Source: CAZWBR01 sp964632305 (lineage in GTDB: Bacteria > Bacteroidota > Bacteroidia > Bacteroidales > Prolixibacteraceae). From it: 64,000 nucleotides of DNA. Of this stretch, positions 52,703 through 61,782 are shown piece by piece. The position numbers were made by a program, and so were the translations under genes. Below the pieces are notes generated by a model. It was not told the DNA's origin. It made no database searches and worked only from the letters and a program-made list of their open reading frames with translations. How positions within the stretch are numbered: the first letter of the stretch is position 1; every line of letters begins with the position of its first letter. Location: assembly GCA_964632305.1 (NCBI GenBank), contig CAZWBR010000016.1, positions 1 through 64,000 of the forward strand, read 5' to 3'.

Positions 52703-53938
52703 ATGGGCAATACTATTTACTATTTAATATTGATAATACTTGCGGCAAATTTTCTATTTGACCGTTGGTTGGAATATCTCAATTCGACTCAAGGGTCGTT
52801 GGAATTGCCCGAACAGCTTAAAGGAATCTATGATGAAGAGAAATACAAGATTTCTCAGGATTATGAGAAGACGAAGCATAGGTTTTCAAAACTTACAGAA
52901 TCGATCAGTTTTCTTGTCATTTTTGGATTGTTCGCGACGGGGAGTTTTGGATGGATCGATAATTCAATCCGTGAAATGATTAATCATCCTATCTGGACCA
53001 GTCTTATCTTTTTTGCAGTAATTGGTTTTGCGTCAAGCTTATTTTCTCTACCTTTTTCCTGGTATGCAACTTTCGTTATTGAGGAGAAATTTGGTTTTAA
53101 CAAGAGTAACCTAAAAACATTCATCAGCGATTATGTAAAGGGGCTTTTAGTCAGTGGATTAGTTGGTGGGATAATATTGACTTTAATAATATGGATTTAT
53201 CTTTGGAGTGACCGATATTTTTGGTTATTGGCATTTGGGATTGTTGCAGCTTTTATACTGATAATTACTACCTTTTATTCTATCTTAATTGTTCCGCTTT
53301 TTAACAAACAAAAGACCTTGGAAGATGGTACATTGAAACGAAAGATCAGTGAGTTTTGTCAAAAGGTTGGATTCAAATTGGATAATGTTTTTGTAATTGA
53401 TGGCTCCAAACGATCGTCAAAGGCTAATGCCTATTTTACGGGATTGGGTAAAAGGAAGCGCATCGTCCTGTATGATACTTTAATTAGTGAAATGGGTGAA
53501 GACGAAATTGTTGCAGTGTTGGCCCATGAAATTGGACATTATAAAAAACATCATGTTATTTATAGTCTGATAATTTCGTTGTTAACAACAGCTGTCACGC
53601 TCTATGTTTTTTCACTTGTTTCAGGTAATGAGGAATTTGCAACTGCGCTAGGGGCAAATGTCGGAAGTTTTCATATTTCGATCGTTGCGTTCGGAATTTT
53701 ATTTACACCTCTTTCATTACTGACCGGGGTTTTAATGAATATTTTTTCAAGAAAAAACGAGTATGAAGCCGATAATTTTGCTGCATTTCATTTCAGTGCT
53801 TCAGCCCTCTCGACTGCCTTAATAAAACTTTCGATCAATAATCTTTCGAATCTGACGCCTCATCCGACGTATGTTTTTTTTCATTATTCGCATCCGACAC
53901 TATTACAGAGGCTTGATAAATTAAAATTAAGACATTAA
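52703..53938 (+). CDS. M48 family metalloprotease, Ste24/CAAX protease-like
   Basis: The protein of about 411 aa has a membrane helix near the start, several further transmembrane segments and the zinc site LAHEIGHYKKHH (H275, E276, H279), with a later acidic ligand in NEYEADNFAAF. It resembles the Ste24p/CAAX prenyl protease 1 branch of M48, present in many bacteria, and probably acts in membrane protein quality control. ATG 52703 is chosen over an upstream ATG because the helix starts there. Confidence 0.9.
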   Translation: MGNTIYYLILIILAANFLFDRWLEYLNSTQGSLELPEQLKGIYDEEKYKISQDYEKTKHRFSKLTESISFLVIFGLFATGSFGWIDNSIREMINHPIWTSLIFFAVIGFASSLFSLPFSWYATFVIEEKFGFNKSNLKTFISDYVKGLLVSGLVGGIILTLIIWIYLWSDRYFWLLAFGIVAAFILIITTFYSILIVPLFNKQKTLEDGTLKRKISEFCQKVGFKLDNVFVIDGSKRSSKANAYFTGLGKRKRIVLYDTLISEMGEDEIVAVLAHEIGHYKKHHVIYSLIISLLTTAVTLYVFSLVSGNEEFATALGANVGSFHISIVAFGILFTPLSLLTGVLMNIFSRKNEYEADNFAAFHFSASALSTALIKLSINNLSNLTPHPTYVFFHYSHPTLLQRLDKLKLRH

Positions 53939-54273
53939 TTTTAATTTGTTGTATTAGTAGATATACGAATCGACGAAATGGAACAAATTGTAAAACTTGG
54001 ATTTCTGATATTATATGAGATTGCCAATAATCCTCTTCATAAATTCATTACGGTGTTCTCTGTAGAGGTGAATTAAGATTTATATTGCTGATTAGTATTT
54101 GAAAAAAGTGGAATGATTGGTTTAAAAGTTCATGTTTTATAGTGAATCTGTCATAGATTGGGTTTTTCGCGGAGAGATCTTTTCTTGAATAGGGAGAACA
54201 GTTGTAAAGATTTTTAATTTTGTAACGTATTCTGAGACTTGAAAAAAGTTGTTAAGTATCTAAATATTAAAAG
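53939..54273. other. A/T-rich spacer before fabG
   Basis: No gene with family features. A 32-codon frame at 53978-54076 is too short to trust. A TAATTTTG-like element lies at 54215-54222 but has no good -33 partner. Confidence 0.4.
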
Positions 54274-55020
54274 ATGAAAATTTTAGAAGGAAAAACAGCA
54301 ATTGTAACCGGTGCATCGCGCGGGATTGGAAAATCAATTGCCCTGAAATTTGCTCAGGAAGGATGTAATATCGCATTCACCGACCTTTTTGAAGATGAAA
54401 ACATGAAAGCTACTGAAGCTGAGATTGCTTCTTTGGGAGTGAAAGCCAAGGGATATGCTTCGAATGCTGCCAAATTTGATGATACCCAATCGGTGGTTGA
54501 TCGCATTTCAAAAGATTTTGGGCGAATTGATATTTTAGTAAACAATGCCGGGATAACCAAAGACGGAGCCCTAAAACGGATGACAGAAGATCAATGGGAT
54601 GCAGTAATCGCAGTAAATCTCAAATCTGTGTTTAATTTCACCAAAGCTGTTCAACCGGTAATGTGGAAACAGGGTGTTGGTAGTATCATTAATATGAGTT
54701 CGGTTGTTGGGGTCTCGGGAAATGCTAACCAGATTAATTACTCTTCTTCTAAAGCAGGTATTATCGGATTTACTAAATCGGCTGCAAAAGAATTCGGTGC
54801 AAGAAGTATTCGTTGCAATGCTATTGCTCCGGGTTTCATTATTACAGAAATGACTCATCAATTACCGGAAGAAGTTCGTAACGAATGGGCCAATAAAATA
54901 CCACTCAAAAGAGGTGGTACCCCTGAAGATGTAGCCAATGTTTCATTATTCTTAGCTTCAGATTTATCTTCCTACGTGACCGGACAGGTTATCAATGTAT
55001 GTGGGGGTATGAATACTTAA
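54274..55020 (+). CDS. fabG: 3-oxoacyl-[acyl-carrier-protein] reductase
   Basis: The 248-aa short-chain dehydrogenase starts with AIVTGASRGIGKSIALKFA (NADPH-binding GxxxGIG). It has DILVNNAGI, the catalytic Ser in INMSSVVGVSG and the YxxxK pair in INYSSSKAGIIGF, then RCNAIAPGFI. It reduces the 3-oxo group of acyl-ACP in fatty acid elongation. Single gene with its own terminator. Other SDR substrates are possible, but FabG is the usual annotation for this form. Confidence 0.87.
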   Translation: MKILEGKTAIVTGASRGIGKSIALKFAQEGCNIAFTDLFEDENMKATEAEIASLGVKAKGYASNAAKFDDTQSVVDRISKDFGRIDILVNNAGITKDGALKRMTEDQWDAVIAVNLKSVFNFTKAVQPVMWKQGVGSIINMSSVVGVSGNANQINYSSSKAGIIGFTKSAAKEFGARSIRCNAIAPGFIITEMTHQLPEEVRNEWANKIPLKRGGTPEDVANVSLFLASDLSSYVTGQVINVCGGMNT

Positions 55021-55048
55021 TTAATCAATATTAAAACTGATGGATTTC

Positions 55049-55077
55049 AAAAAAGCTGCAATGTGTGCAGCTTTTTT
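55049..55077 (+). terminator. terminator of fabG
   Basis: AAAAAAGCTGCA (55049-55060) pairs with TGCAGCTTTTTT (55066-55077) across a 5-nt loop, giving a rho-independent terminator with a T run. Confidence 0.85.
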
Positions 55078-55270
55078 TATTAATTCAAGAAAAATACATC
55101 TGTAGGTTTGAAATGAAATTTTACTTTATTATATTTAATGAAACTTTTTTTACCCTAATAGGTATTCGTTAAACCAGGATGTTTTTGAAGCCAGGCGGTG
55201 GAATTATTTCAGATAATTTCAATTTCTGATGAATAATCCAATCAGGGTTGATCGCTTCAGATAAATTACG

Positions 55271-57175
55271 ATGAAAAACAGGGAATTACGATTTAGTATC
55301 ACTGTATATATCTTAATCTCCGAAATTATGCTCGTGACCATCATTATGGTCATGGGATATCGTTTTTCCAAAGCAACAATATATGACAATATTTTTCACC
55401 GGGTTAGGCTTCAGACCATATCAACGGTAAACCCGATTTTTGTCTCCATGGAGGAAACCAGGAATGTAATTGAGGTTCTTGCATCGGAGATTGAAGAGTC
55501 AAATAATCCGAGGGAGACAGCCAAATTACTTGAGTTGGTCCTTAAAGGGAACCCAAATATTTTATCTGTTGGTTTTCTGGTGAGGGATGAATTAAATCCT
55601 TTAAAATTACAATCATTACGTAGTTATTTCCGAGATGAAGAGCCTATTGGGCAGAATAGTCTGATAAACGGGAATAATGAATGGTTAATGGATCGATTTT
55701 ATAAGATGGATGACGGTTGGTCAGATCCTTATACTGATTCCTTAAGTGGGCATTTTATTGTTCAATATGCTAATTCAGTCACATACAAGAGTAAGGGGAA
55801 AATGAAAAGTGGCATTATTCACTGTTCTGTTTTATTAGATGATTTGTTGAGTGAGCTGAAGAATTTTAAAATTCAGAAATCCGGTAAACCTATTGTGATT
55901 AACCAGACAGGGACTATTGTTTATTATCCAAATTCCAAATTTCCTGGAAATAAATATGAAGATATCATTTCTGATTTAGATCATGTGCATTTGAATCTGA
56001 AGGAGATAGTTCAGAAAAGAAGTACGGGTACACAAATTATGTATCCAGGTTTTTTCAATCAAAGAAAGTCTGTGGCAATTTATTGGCCTTTGGATTCAAT
56101 AAATTGGTCCATAATTATTGTAGTTCCTATTTCTGAGTTTTATAATGAACTCCACAGGTTATTAACATTAGTCATCCTGATAATCCTTTTAATTGGGAGT
56201 ATAACAGCAGCAATAACGATGTATCTGTCCATCAGGTTAATATCTCCTATTACGGATTTAGTGGATGATTCCAGAAAGATGTTGGCAGAAGTGGGCGTGA
56301 ATTTACCTCAGAATAGGAATGAAATTGAAATCTTGTCAGATGGGATTGAATTGATGAAATATCGACTCGATAATTTCAAAAATGATTCACTTAAGAAATC
56401 AATGGATAGAGCTGAAATTGATAAGGAACTCAATCTTGCCAAGGAGATTGAGATGGGGATGGTTCCAACTCAGTTCCCTTTATATCCGGGAAGAATAGAT
56501 TTTGATTGTTACGGTAAATTGATTCCGGCAAAAACAGTTGGAGGCGATTTGTTTGATATTTTCCTGCTTGATGATAATAATTTGTTTATTTCGATCTGTG
56601 ATACCTTAGGGAAGGGGATTCCTGCAGCAATGTTTTCTGTAGTTACCCGGACGTTAATTCGAAGTATAGCCAATCCCATTACCAGGTTAGGTAAGATTAT
56701 GGAGCAGCTCAATGATGAGCTTAGTTTCGATGGAAAATCCGAAATGTTTGTTACTGTTTTTCTGGCTAAACTTGATTTAAAAACCGGGGAACTTACCTAT
56801 TGCAATGCTGGTCATCCTCACCCATTAATCGCCCGGAATAGTAAAATGGTCGATGAGCTTGAAATGACACACGGAATCCCGGTAGGGGTTCGGACCAACC
56901 AACACTTCAAAGAGAGTTCTGTTTTCTTAAATAGTGGAGATTCGTTGGTGGCTTATACTGACGGGATCACTGAAGAGATTGATGAGATAGGTGAATTTTT
57001 CGGTCCTCAAAGGTTAATGTCAGTCATTCGGATTTATGCAGAAGAAACATCCGAAAGATTGGTTGAGGAAATACTAAACTCAGTCGATCAGTTTAAAGCA
57101 AAATCTGAAGCTACAGATGATACCACGATATTATCGGTAAAATATATAGGAAAATCCAAACACACAAGAAATTAA
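55271..57175 (+). CDS. RsbU/SpoIIE-type PP2C serine phosphatase with membrane sensor
   Basis: The 634-aa protein has an N-terminal helix, a periplasmic sensor of about 250 residues, a second helix (LVILIILLIGSITAAITMYL) with a HAMP-like segment, and a C-terminal SpoIIE/RsbU phosphatase domain. That domain includes AKTVGGDLFDIFLLDDN (metal-binding Asp), FISICDTLGKGIPAAM, AGHPHPLI and AYTDGITEEIDE. It likely dephosphorylates an anti-sigma-factor antagonist in a partner-switching system in response to an outside signal. The antagonist gene is not in the window. It converges with the histidine kinase gene. Confidence 0.85.
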   Translation: MKNRELRFSITVYILISEIMLVTIIMVMGYRFSKATIYDNIFHRVRLQTISTVNPIFVSMEETRNVIEVLASEIEESNNPRETAKLLELVLKGNPNILSVGFLVRDELNPLKLQSLRSYFRDEEPIGQNSLINGNNEWLMDRFYKMDDGWSDPYTDSLSGHFIVQYANSVTYKSKGKMKSGIIHCSVLLDDLLSELKNFKIQKSGKPIVINQTGTIVYYPNSKFPGNKYEDIISDLDHVHLNLKEIVQKRSTGTQIMYPGFFNQRKSVAIYWPLDSINWSIIIVVPISEFYNELHRLLTLVILIILLIGSITAAITMYLSIRLISPITDLVDDSRKMLAEVGVNLPQNRNEIEILSDGIELMKYRLDNFKNDSLKKSMDRAEIDKELNLAKEIEMGMVPTQFPLYPGRIDFDCYGKLIPAKTVGGDLFDIFLLDDNNLFISICDTLGKGIPAAMFSVVTRTLIRSIANPITRLGKIMEQLNDELSFDGKSEMFVTVFLAKLDLKTGELTYCNAGHPHPLIARNSKMVDELEMTHGIPVGVRTNQHFKESSVFLNSGDSLVAYTDGITEEIDEIGEFFGPQRLMSVIRIYAEETSERLVEEILNSVDQFKAKSEATDDTTILSVKYIGKSKHTRN

Positions 57176-57194
57176 CATATTTCCGCAAACTTTA

Positions 57195-58958
57195 TCATAC
57201 TGATAAGGTAAAACTAAAAGTACATCCTTCGCCTGGAGTATTTGTACTTTGAACCTCGACAATACCTCCAAGTTTTTCAATAATACGTTTGACAATAGGT
57301 AATCCTAAGCCATGTCCTTCAATATTAATCTTGTCAAGTCTTTCGAAATCCCGAAAAACTAAATCCATAGATTCTGAGGGAAGCCCATTTCCATTATCTG
57401 AAACATAGAATCTATATGTCGTTTCATTTACAGGTTCAAAACCTAATAACACCCGAGGAGGAGTGCCTCCATATTTAATGGCATTACTGACCAGATTTAC
57501 CCAAATTTCTTCAATCCATTGAGCATGGCCTTTTACCAAAGGCCATTGATTCGGATATTCTATAACTGCTTGATTTTTTTCAATTAAAGGATTGATGCGT
57601 AATAAGGCTTCGCTGATAATCTTATTCATGTTAAGCTCTTCGGGAATTACATCATTTTTTCGGATTCGTGATAACAATAATAATTCATCCACGATCTTAC
57701 ACATCTTATATCCCTGATTTTGCATCAGGTTCAATAGTTCTATTGCCTGTTGCGGATTATTGTTCTGATAATCCATCTTAATAAGTTCTGTTAAGCCAAT
57801 CATACCGCTGATTGGGCTTTTCAGATCGTGTGCAACACTTCTTGCATAAGCATCCAAATCTTTGATTAACTTTTCTTTTTCCTTGATTTCCTGGACTAAT
57901 TCTTGATTTGATTCTTCCAGTTGTTTTAAGGTGTTTTTTCTGGATGTAATATCATTTAGCAGAATGACTTTTCCAATATGATTTTTTCGATCGGTAACCA
58001 TATTTACTTTGACTTCAAAGTAGCGAGGATTCATCGCTTCGTCAATGCAAATCTTATCAATAAATTCATTAGCAGAGTCTTTTATAATTCTGCCTGAAAA
58101 TATTTTTTTTGAAAGCGTCTCAAAAGATGTGCCTATGACCATTTCCTGTTGCATCCCAAGGATCTTATAGAATGCCGGATTTGCTTCAATGATACGGTTG
58201 GCCATGTCCAGAACAATTACTCCATCGCTCAGATTATGGATGATTTTTTTTCTTGCAATAGGTATTATTTCAAATATGCGAAGCCAATAAACACTAGAAG
58301 AGACTAGAATGCCGCTAATAATAAAGGATATAGGGGTGAAATCAATTGCCCTAACAGGCGAAAGCTTGAAAATGTATAAAATATTGCCAATGAAAGGGAA
58401 TAAAACACTGAATATTAATAGTAAAGCATGATTCTTAAAGGAGCTGTAAAATCGCAGAATACTTAATAGGAGAATTAATATCCCACTTGATAGTGTAATG
58501 TATGTAAAGGAGATAAAAATCCAGAACCAACTACCATAATAGTACATGCTCAGATTTTCTTCTTTTATCAGTTCAATATTGGTCCAGATTAAATGATGAA
58601 ATGGATTAGTGAATACAAGAAGCAGGGTGATAAAAGGAATTACAAATAGTAATCCCAAAGAACGCCGATTAATAAATTTATAATTGTGAGTATATTCCAG
58701 AGCAAATAGTAGGAAAAAGGGTGCGCTTGGGGTAATGCCAATATAGCTGATCTGAGACCATAATTGTTTACCTACGAGAGAAAGGGAGGCATGCTCGAAT
58801 CCATCGCAGATTGCCCAAATAGCAGCACTTATCTCAAAGCCAATTAAATATTTTACTCCATCTACTTTTTTAAATTTCCAAAGTATAAACACTAACCAAA
58901 GTGCAATAAATCCGGAAATTACACTTGGATAGAATAACCCTGTAAATTGGTACATCAT
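57195..58958 (-). CDS. sensor histidine kinase with 7TM and PAS domains
   Basis: The 587-aa protein begins with seven hydrophobic helices (about 1-220), a 7TM sensor module. A PAS domain follows (HNLSDGVIVLDMANRIIEAN, about 240-345), then a coiled linker, a HisKA box with the phospho-His in SVAHDLKSPISG, and an HATPase_c domain with NLVSNAIKYGG, DNGNGLP and GHGLGLPIV. It autophosphorylates and passes phosphate to an unknown response regulator, which is not adjacent. It is tail-to-tail with the RsbU-like phosphatase, 19 nt apart. Confidence 0.88.
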   Translation of the reverse strand: MMYQFTGLFYPSVISGFIALWLVFILWKFKKVDGVKYLIGFEISAAIWAICDGFEHASLSLVGKQLWSQISYIGITPSAPFFLLFALEYTHNYKFINRRSLGLLFVIPFITLLLVFTNPFHHLIWTNIELIKEENLSMYYYGSWFWIFISFTYITLSSGILILLLSILRFYSSFKNHALLLIFSVLFPFIGNILYIFKLSPVRAIDFTPISFIISGILVSSSVYWLRIFEIIPIARKKIIHNLSDGVIVLDMANRIIEANPAFYKILGMQQEMVIGTSFETLSKKIFSGRIIKDSANEFIDKICIDEAMNPRYFEVKVNMVTDRKNHIGKVILLNDITSRKNTLKQLEESNQELVQEIKEKEKLIKDLDAYARSVAHDLKSPISGMIGLTELIKMDYQNNNPQQAIELLNLMQNQGYKMCKIVDELLLLSRIRKNDVIPEELNMNKIISEALLRINPLIEKNQAVIEYPNQWPLVKGHAQWIEEIWVNLVSNAIKYGGTPPRVLLGFEPVNETTYRFYVSDNGNGLPSESMDLVFRDFERLDKINIEGHGLGLPIVKRIIEKLGGIVEVQSTNTPGEGCTFSFTLSV

Positions 58959-59098
58959 TGAATTAAGTTCACGTTATAAATATGTTCGCTAAAAATAATC
59001 TTTTATGTGTTAGAAATAAGCTTAAGTACAAACAATTTTAAATAAATGTCATTCAATAGTATGAAAAACAGATAGATATGGAAGTTTGTCCTGGGGGC

Positions 59099-59159
59099 TT
59101 TTACTCATGGATTTGTAATAGATTAATGTTATTAATCTATTACAAATCCATGAGTAAAA
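59099..59159. repeat. perfect 29-bp inverted repeat with 3-nt loop
   Basis: Arms at 59099-59127 and 59131-59159 are perfectly complementary, separated by GTT. The outer part is TTTTACTCATGG and the inner part reaches GATTAAT. It is not followed by a T run. Such a long perfect A/T-rich hairpin is unusual for a terminator and may be a cruciform, regulatory RNA or insertion footprint. Confidence 0.7.
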
Positions 59160-59291
59160 AATTGTCGGTGTGATGGTTGATTTAACTGTATAGAGAGATA
59201 CTACTTCCGGGTGATCAAATTGTAGCTCTATTTTCTGATTTTTCTGTTTTTTTTCAAATGAGGTTAAAATTTTTAAAGCCAGATTTTTAAT

Positions 59292-59318
59292 AAAAAAAGC
59301 CGGTCAATCCGGCCTTTT
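59292..59318 (-). terminator. terminator of cysteate synthase gene
   Basis: GCCGG (59299-59303) and CCGGC (59309-59313) form a short stem flanked by A-run and T-run, reading on the reverse strand as a small rho-independent terminator directly after the stop codon. Confidence 0.6.
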
Positions 59319-59319
59319 A

Positions 59320-60618
59320 TTAAAATTTAGTAAAGAGTTCTACAATTTCAGTTTTTACCATCTCCGGGTCAGGATTCAAAGGGAAGACCAACGCTGGTTG
59401 GGCCTGAACGATGCTATTCTCTTTTTTAAATTTTTCAATTCCTCCACCGGTAATATTCAGCATAATTAAGGCGTCCTTATTGAATACAATATCCTTTACA
59501 GCCTTGATTAATGATGCAACAGAAACTGCAGCAGCCGGTTCAAGGTCGTTCCCTTCAGTTTCGAGGAACAGTTCAGCTGCTTGTTTTGCCTCGATATTGG
59601 TGACTCCAAATATTTCACCACCAGCATCACTTAATGCATCGAACAAACCTCCTGTAATTCCGTATGGAGGTTTCCGGTTAGATAATACTTTAGCATTGAT
59701 TTCTTCAACCTGTTTTCTGGCAACGCTATCGTCGATGGGGAGCATTTGCGGAGAGCGAACATCCCAAGCATCTTTTATCGGAAGGAAAGGGGCATTCTGC
59801 GAAAGCATTAATTTCATCATATTTTTCCCGAACCGACCATCGGCAATAAAACGGAGATTTGCCTCCCATGCTGCAATAGCACCGGTACCGCTTCCGATAG
59901 CCTGAAAATAATAATCCGGTATTTGTCCGATAGTGGTTACTGCCGATAATACTGTGGTTCCCATGCCATCGCGGCGGGCCACATTTTTAGCTCCCCCTTC
60001 CGGGAAGAATCCTTCAATTTCGCAGATGATATTGGAGAGGTGTATGGCGTCGAAGTAATCCCCCCCGGATGCAGCTGCTATGAATTTCACACAGGAGTCT
60101 AATTTCTGGTCGAACCAAAGCGCATCAATATTGTCTTGGGGAACACAAATCAGGACAGGGATTTTATTCTCGGAACAAACGCGGGCAAAGGCACGTGCCG
60201 TATTACCTGCTGAGGCCACAACCATAATCTTATCCTTGGTTTGGTTTGTTCGAGCACAGACCGAGAAGGCTTCGCATTCTTTAAATGAGCCGGTTTTCAT
60301 CCAAGCTCCACGCTCAGGCCAATAGCCATTGAAAGTAATATATAGATTATTCAGCCCCAATTTTCGAGCCAATGAGGTACTTTTATAAGTTATTGGTGCC
60401 CCTGAGCCAGCCAGGATGCGGGATACGGGTAGCCAGTCGGAAAACTGATATAATCCGGGCAATTCCGGATGGATAGTCAGTTTTTTTTGCTCATAAATAG
60501 CACGAAGCAGGCTTGGTGTATGTGAAAACGGACAGTTCAGCTCCCAGTTTTTATCTTCGAATAATGAATTACAACACAAGGCCTGAAGCTGATAGTTAGT
60601 TTTTAAAAATTCTGCCAT
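59320..60618 (-). CDS. cysteate synthase-like PLP enzyme (threonine-synthase fold)
   Basis: The 432-aa fold-type II PLP enzyme has the PLP lysine in GSFKECEAF (K113), ASAGNTARAFA and SGTGAIAAWEAN. It aligns from memory with the cysteate synthase of methanogens over VPEGGAKNVARRDGMG-type and GYWPERGAWMKTGSFK-type segments. Cysteate synthase makes L-cysteate from phosphoserine and sulfite. In Bacteroidota cysteate is the precursor of capnine-type sulfonolipids. Threonine synthase is the main alternative. No acyltransferase for the next step is in the window. Confidence 0.75.
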   Translation of the reverse strand: MAEFLKTNYQLQALCCNSLFEDKNWELNCPFSHTPSLLRAIYEQKKLTIHPELPGLYQFSDWLPVSRILAGSGAPITYKSTSLARKLGLNNLYITFNGYWPERGAWMKTGSFKECEAFSVCARTNQTKDKIMVVASAGNTARAFARVCSENKIPVLICVPQDNIDALWFDQKLDSCVKFIAAASGGDYFDAIHLSNIICEIEGFFPEGGAKNVARRDGMGTTVLSAVTTIGQIPDYYFQAIGSGTGAIAAWEANLRFIADGRFGKNMMKLMLSQNAPFLPIKDAWDVRSPQMLPIDDSVARKQVEEINAKVLSNRKPPYGITGGLFDALSDAGGEIFGVTNIEAKQAAELFLETEGNDLEPAAAVSVASLIKAVKDIVFNKDALIMLNITGGGIEKFKKENSIVQAQPALVFPLNPDPEMVKTEIVELFTKF

Positions 60619-60957
60619 TGATGAAAGATTATGTTGACGCCAAAAATAGTTGATTTGAACGGGAGAACAAAGATTTAATGTAGAGTTATGAATGAATTGT
60701 TATAAAAAAAAGCAAGGAGTTGAAAACCCCTTGCTTTACCTAACCTAAACCTAACCTAAATAACCTTTCAAAGTGTGAAAGGGTGCGTTAAATATTTTTT
60801 GTTTAATTTCCTTTCCGTTTGTGGTACAATATTAATCAATCATTAAATAATCTCCAAAAAAAATCAATAATTTTTAAGGAAAAATAAAGTTTTTTTGATG
60901 GATAATATTATTATGCTCAAAATTAAGAGGTTGTTATTATGTGAACCTTAAGGAGAA
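60619..60957. other. spacer with terminator and tandem repeat
   Basis: No gene. It holds the yebC-side terminator at 60709-60737, two tandem CCTAACCTAAA units at 60739-60760, and a small hairpin CCTTTCA-AAGTG-TGAAAGG at 60764-60782. The remainder is A/T-rich. Confidence 0.5.
60709..60737 (-). terminator. terminator of the yebC transcript
   Basis: AAAGCAAGGAGTT (60709-60721) and AACCCCTTGCTTT (60725-60737) pair over 13 positions with one mismatch, and the reverse strand continues into a T run. It lies about 220 nt after the yebC stop. Confidence 0.6.
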
Positions 60958-61671
60958 CTAGTCTTTCATATTATGAAAGACATTGGTTACATCTTCATCC
61001 TCTTCAAGTTTGCCTAATAATTTTTCAATTTCGGCTATTTGTTCTTCATTTAGTTCTTTAGTTTCAGACGGGATTCTTTCAAAATCGGCACTGACAATTT
61101 CGAAATTATTCTCCTCAAGGTATTTCTGGATTGGTCCAAAAGCTTCAAAATCGCCATAGATAATGGTATTTCCTTCTTCTTCAAAAATCTCCTGAACGCC
61201 AAAATCGATCATTTCCAATTCGAGTTCTTCCAGATTGACTCCATCTTTGCAGGCCACCTTAAACTGGCACTTATGTTCAAACATATAATCGACACAACCG
61301 GAAGTGCCCAATGACCCATTGCATTTATTAAAGTAGCTACGAACATTGGCCACGGTGCGGGTCGGATTATCTGTAGCCGTTTCAACCATGATAGCAATGC
61401 CATAGGGACCATATCCTTCATAAACGATCTCTTTGTAATCAGCCTGATCCTTTGATGAAGCTTTCTTGATTGCCCTTTCGACATTCTCTTTCGGCATATT
61501 GGCCGCCTTGGCATTTTGCATTAAAACCCTTAATCTGGAGTTTGCAACAGGGTCAGGACCAGCAGATTTAACTGCGATTGCAATTTCTTTGCCCAGTTTT
61601 GTAAAGGTTTTGGCCATTGTGCCCCAACGTTTTAGTTTTCTTGCTTTTCGGTATTCAAACGCGCGTCCCAT
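60958..61671 (-). CDS. yebC: YebC/PmpR family protein
   Basis: The 237-aa protein starts MGRAFEYRKARKLKRWGTMA and contains FTKLGKEIAIAVKSAGPDP and VYEGYGPYGIAIMVE, the conserved segments of the YebC/PmpR family. The family acts as a transcriptional regulator or, in newer reports, a ribosome-associated factor that helps at proline stalls. Length is standard. Single gene. Confidence 0.93.
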   Translation of the reverse strand: MGRAFEYRKARKLKRWGTMAKTFTKLGKEIAIAVKSAGPDPVANSRLRVLMQNAKAANMPKENVERAIKKASSKDQADYKEIVYEGYGPYGIAIMVETATDNPTRTVANVRSYFNKCNGSLGTSGCVDYMFEHKCQFKVACKDGVNLEELELEMIDFGVQEIFEEEGNTIIYGDFEAFGPIQKYLEENNFEIVSADFERIPSETKELNEEQIAEIEKLLGKLEEDEDVTNVFHNMKD

Positions 61672-61782
61672 AGTATTTTGATATTTTTTTATATTTCAGA
61701 CCGCAAATTTAAAATGGTTTTTTAAATAATCGGAAAAACTGCCAATTAATGTAACACAGAATCATGTAATTGCTCAATTTGA

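Larger units (their letters stand above)
58959..59319. other. spacer with a long perfect inverted repeat
   Basis: The 360-bp spacer between the kinase gene and the cysteate synthase gene has no gene, but it contains the 29-bp inverted repeat at 59099-59159 and the cysteate synthase terminator at 59292-59318. The rest is A/T-rich. Confidence 0.6.

Noticed and set aside
53978..54076. 32-codon frame MEQIVKLGFLILYEIANNPL upstream of fabG
   Set aside because: Too short and without any supporting context or a recognisable ribosome site.
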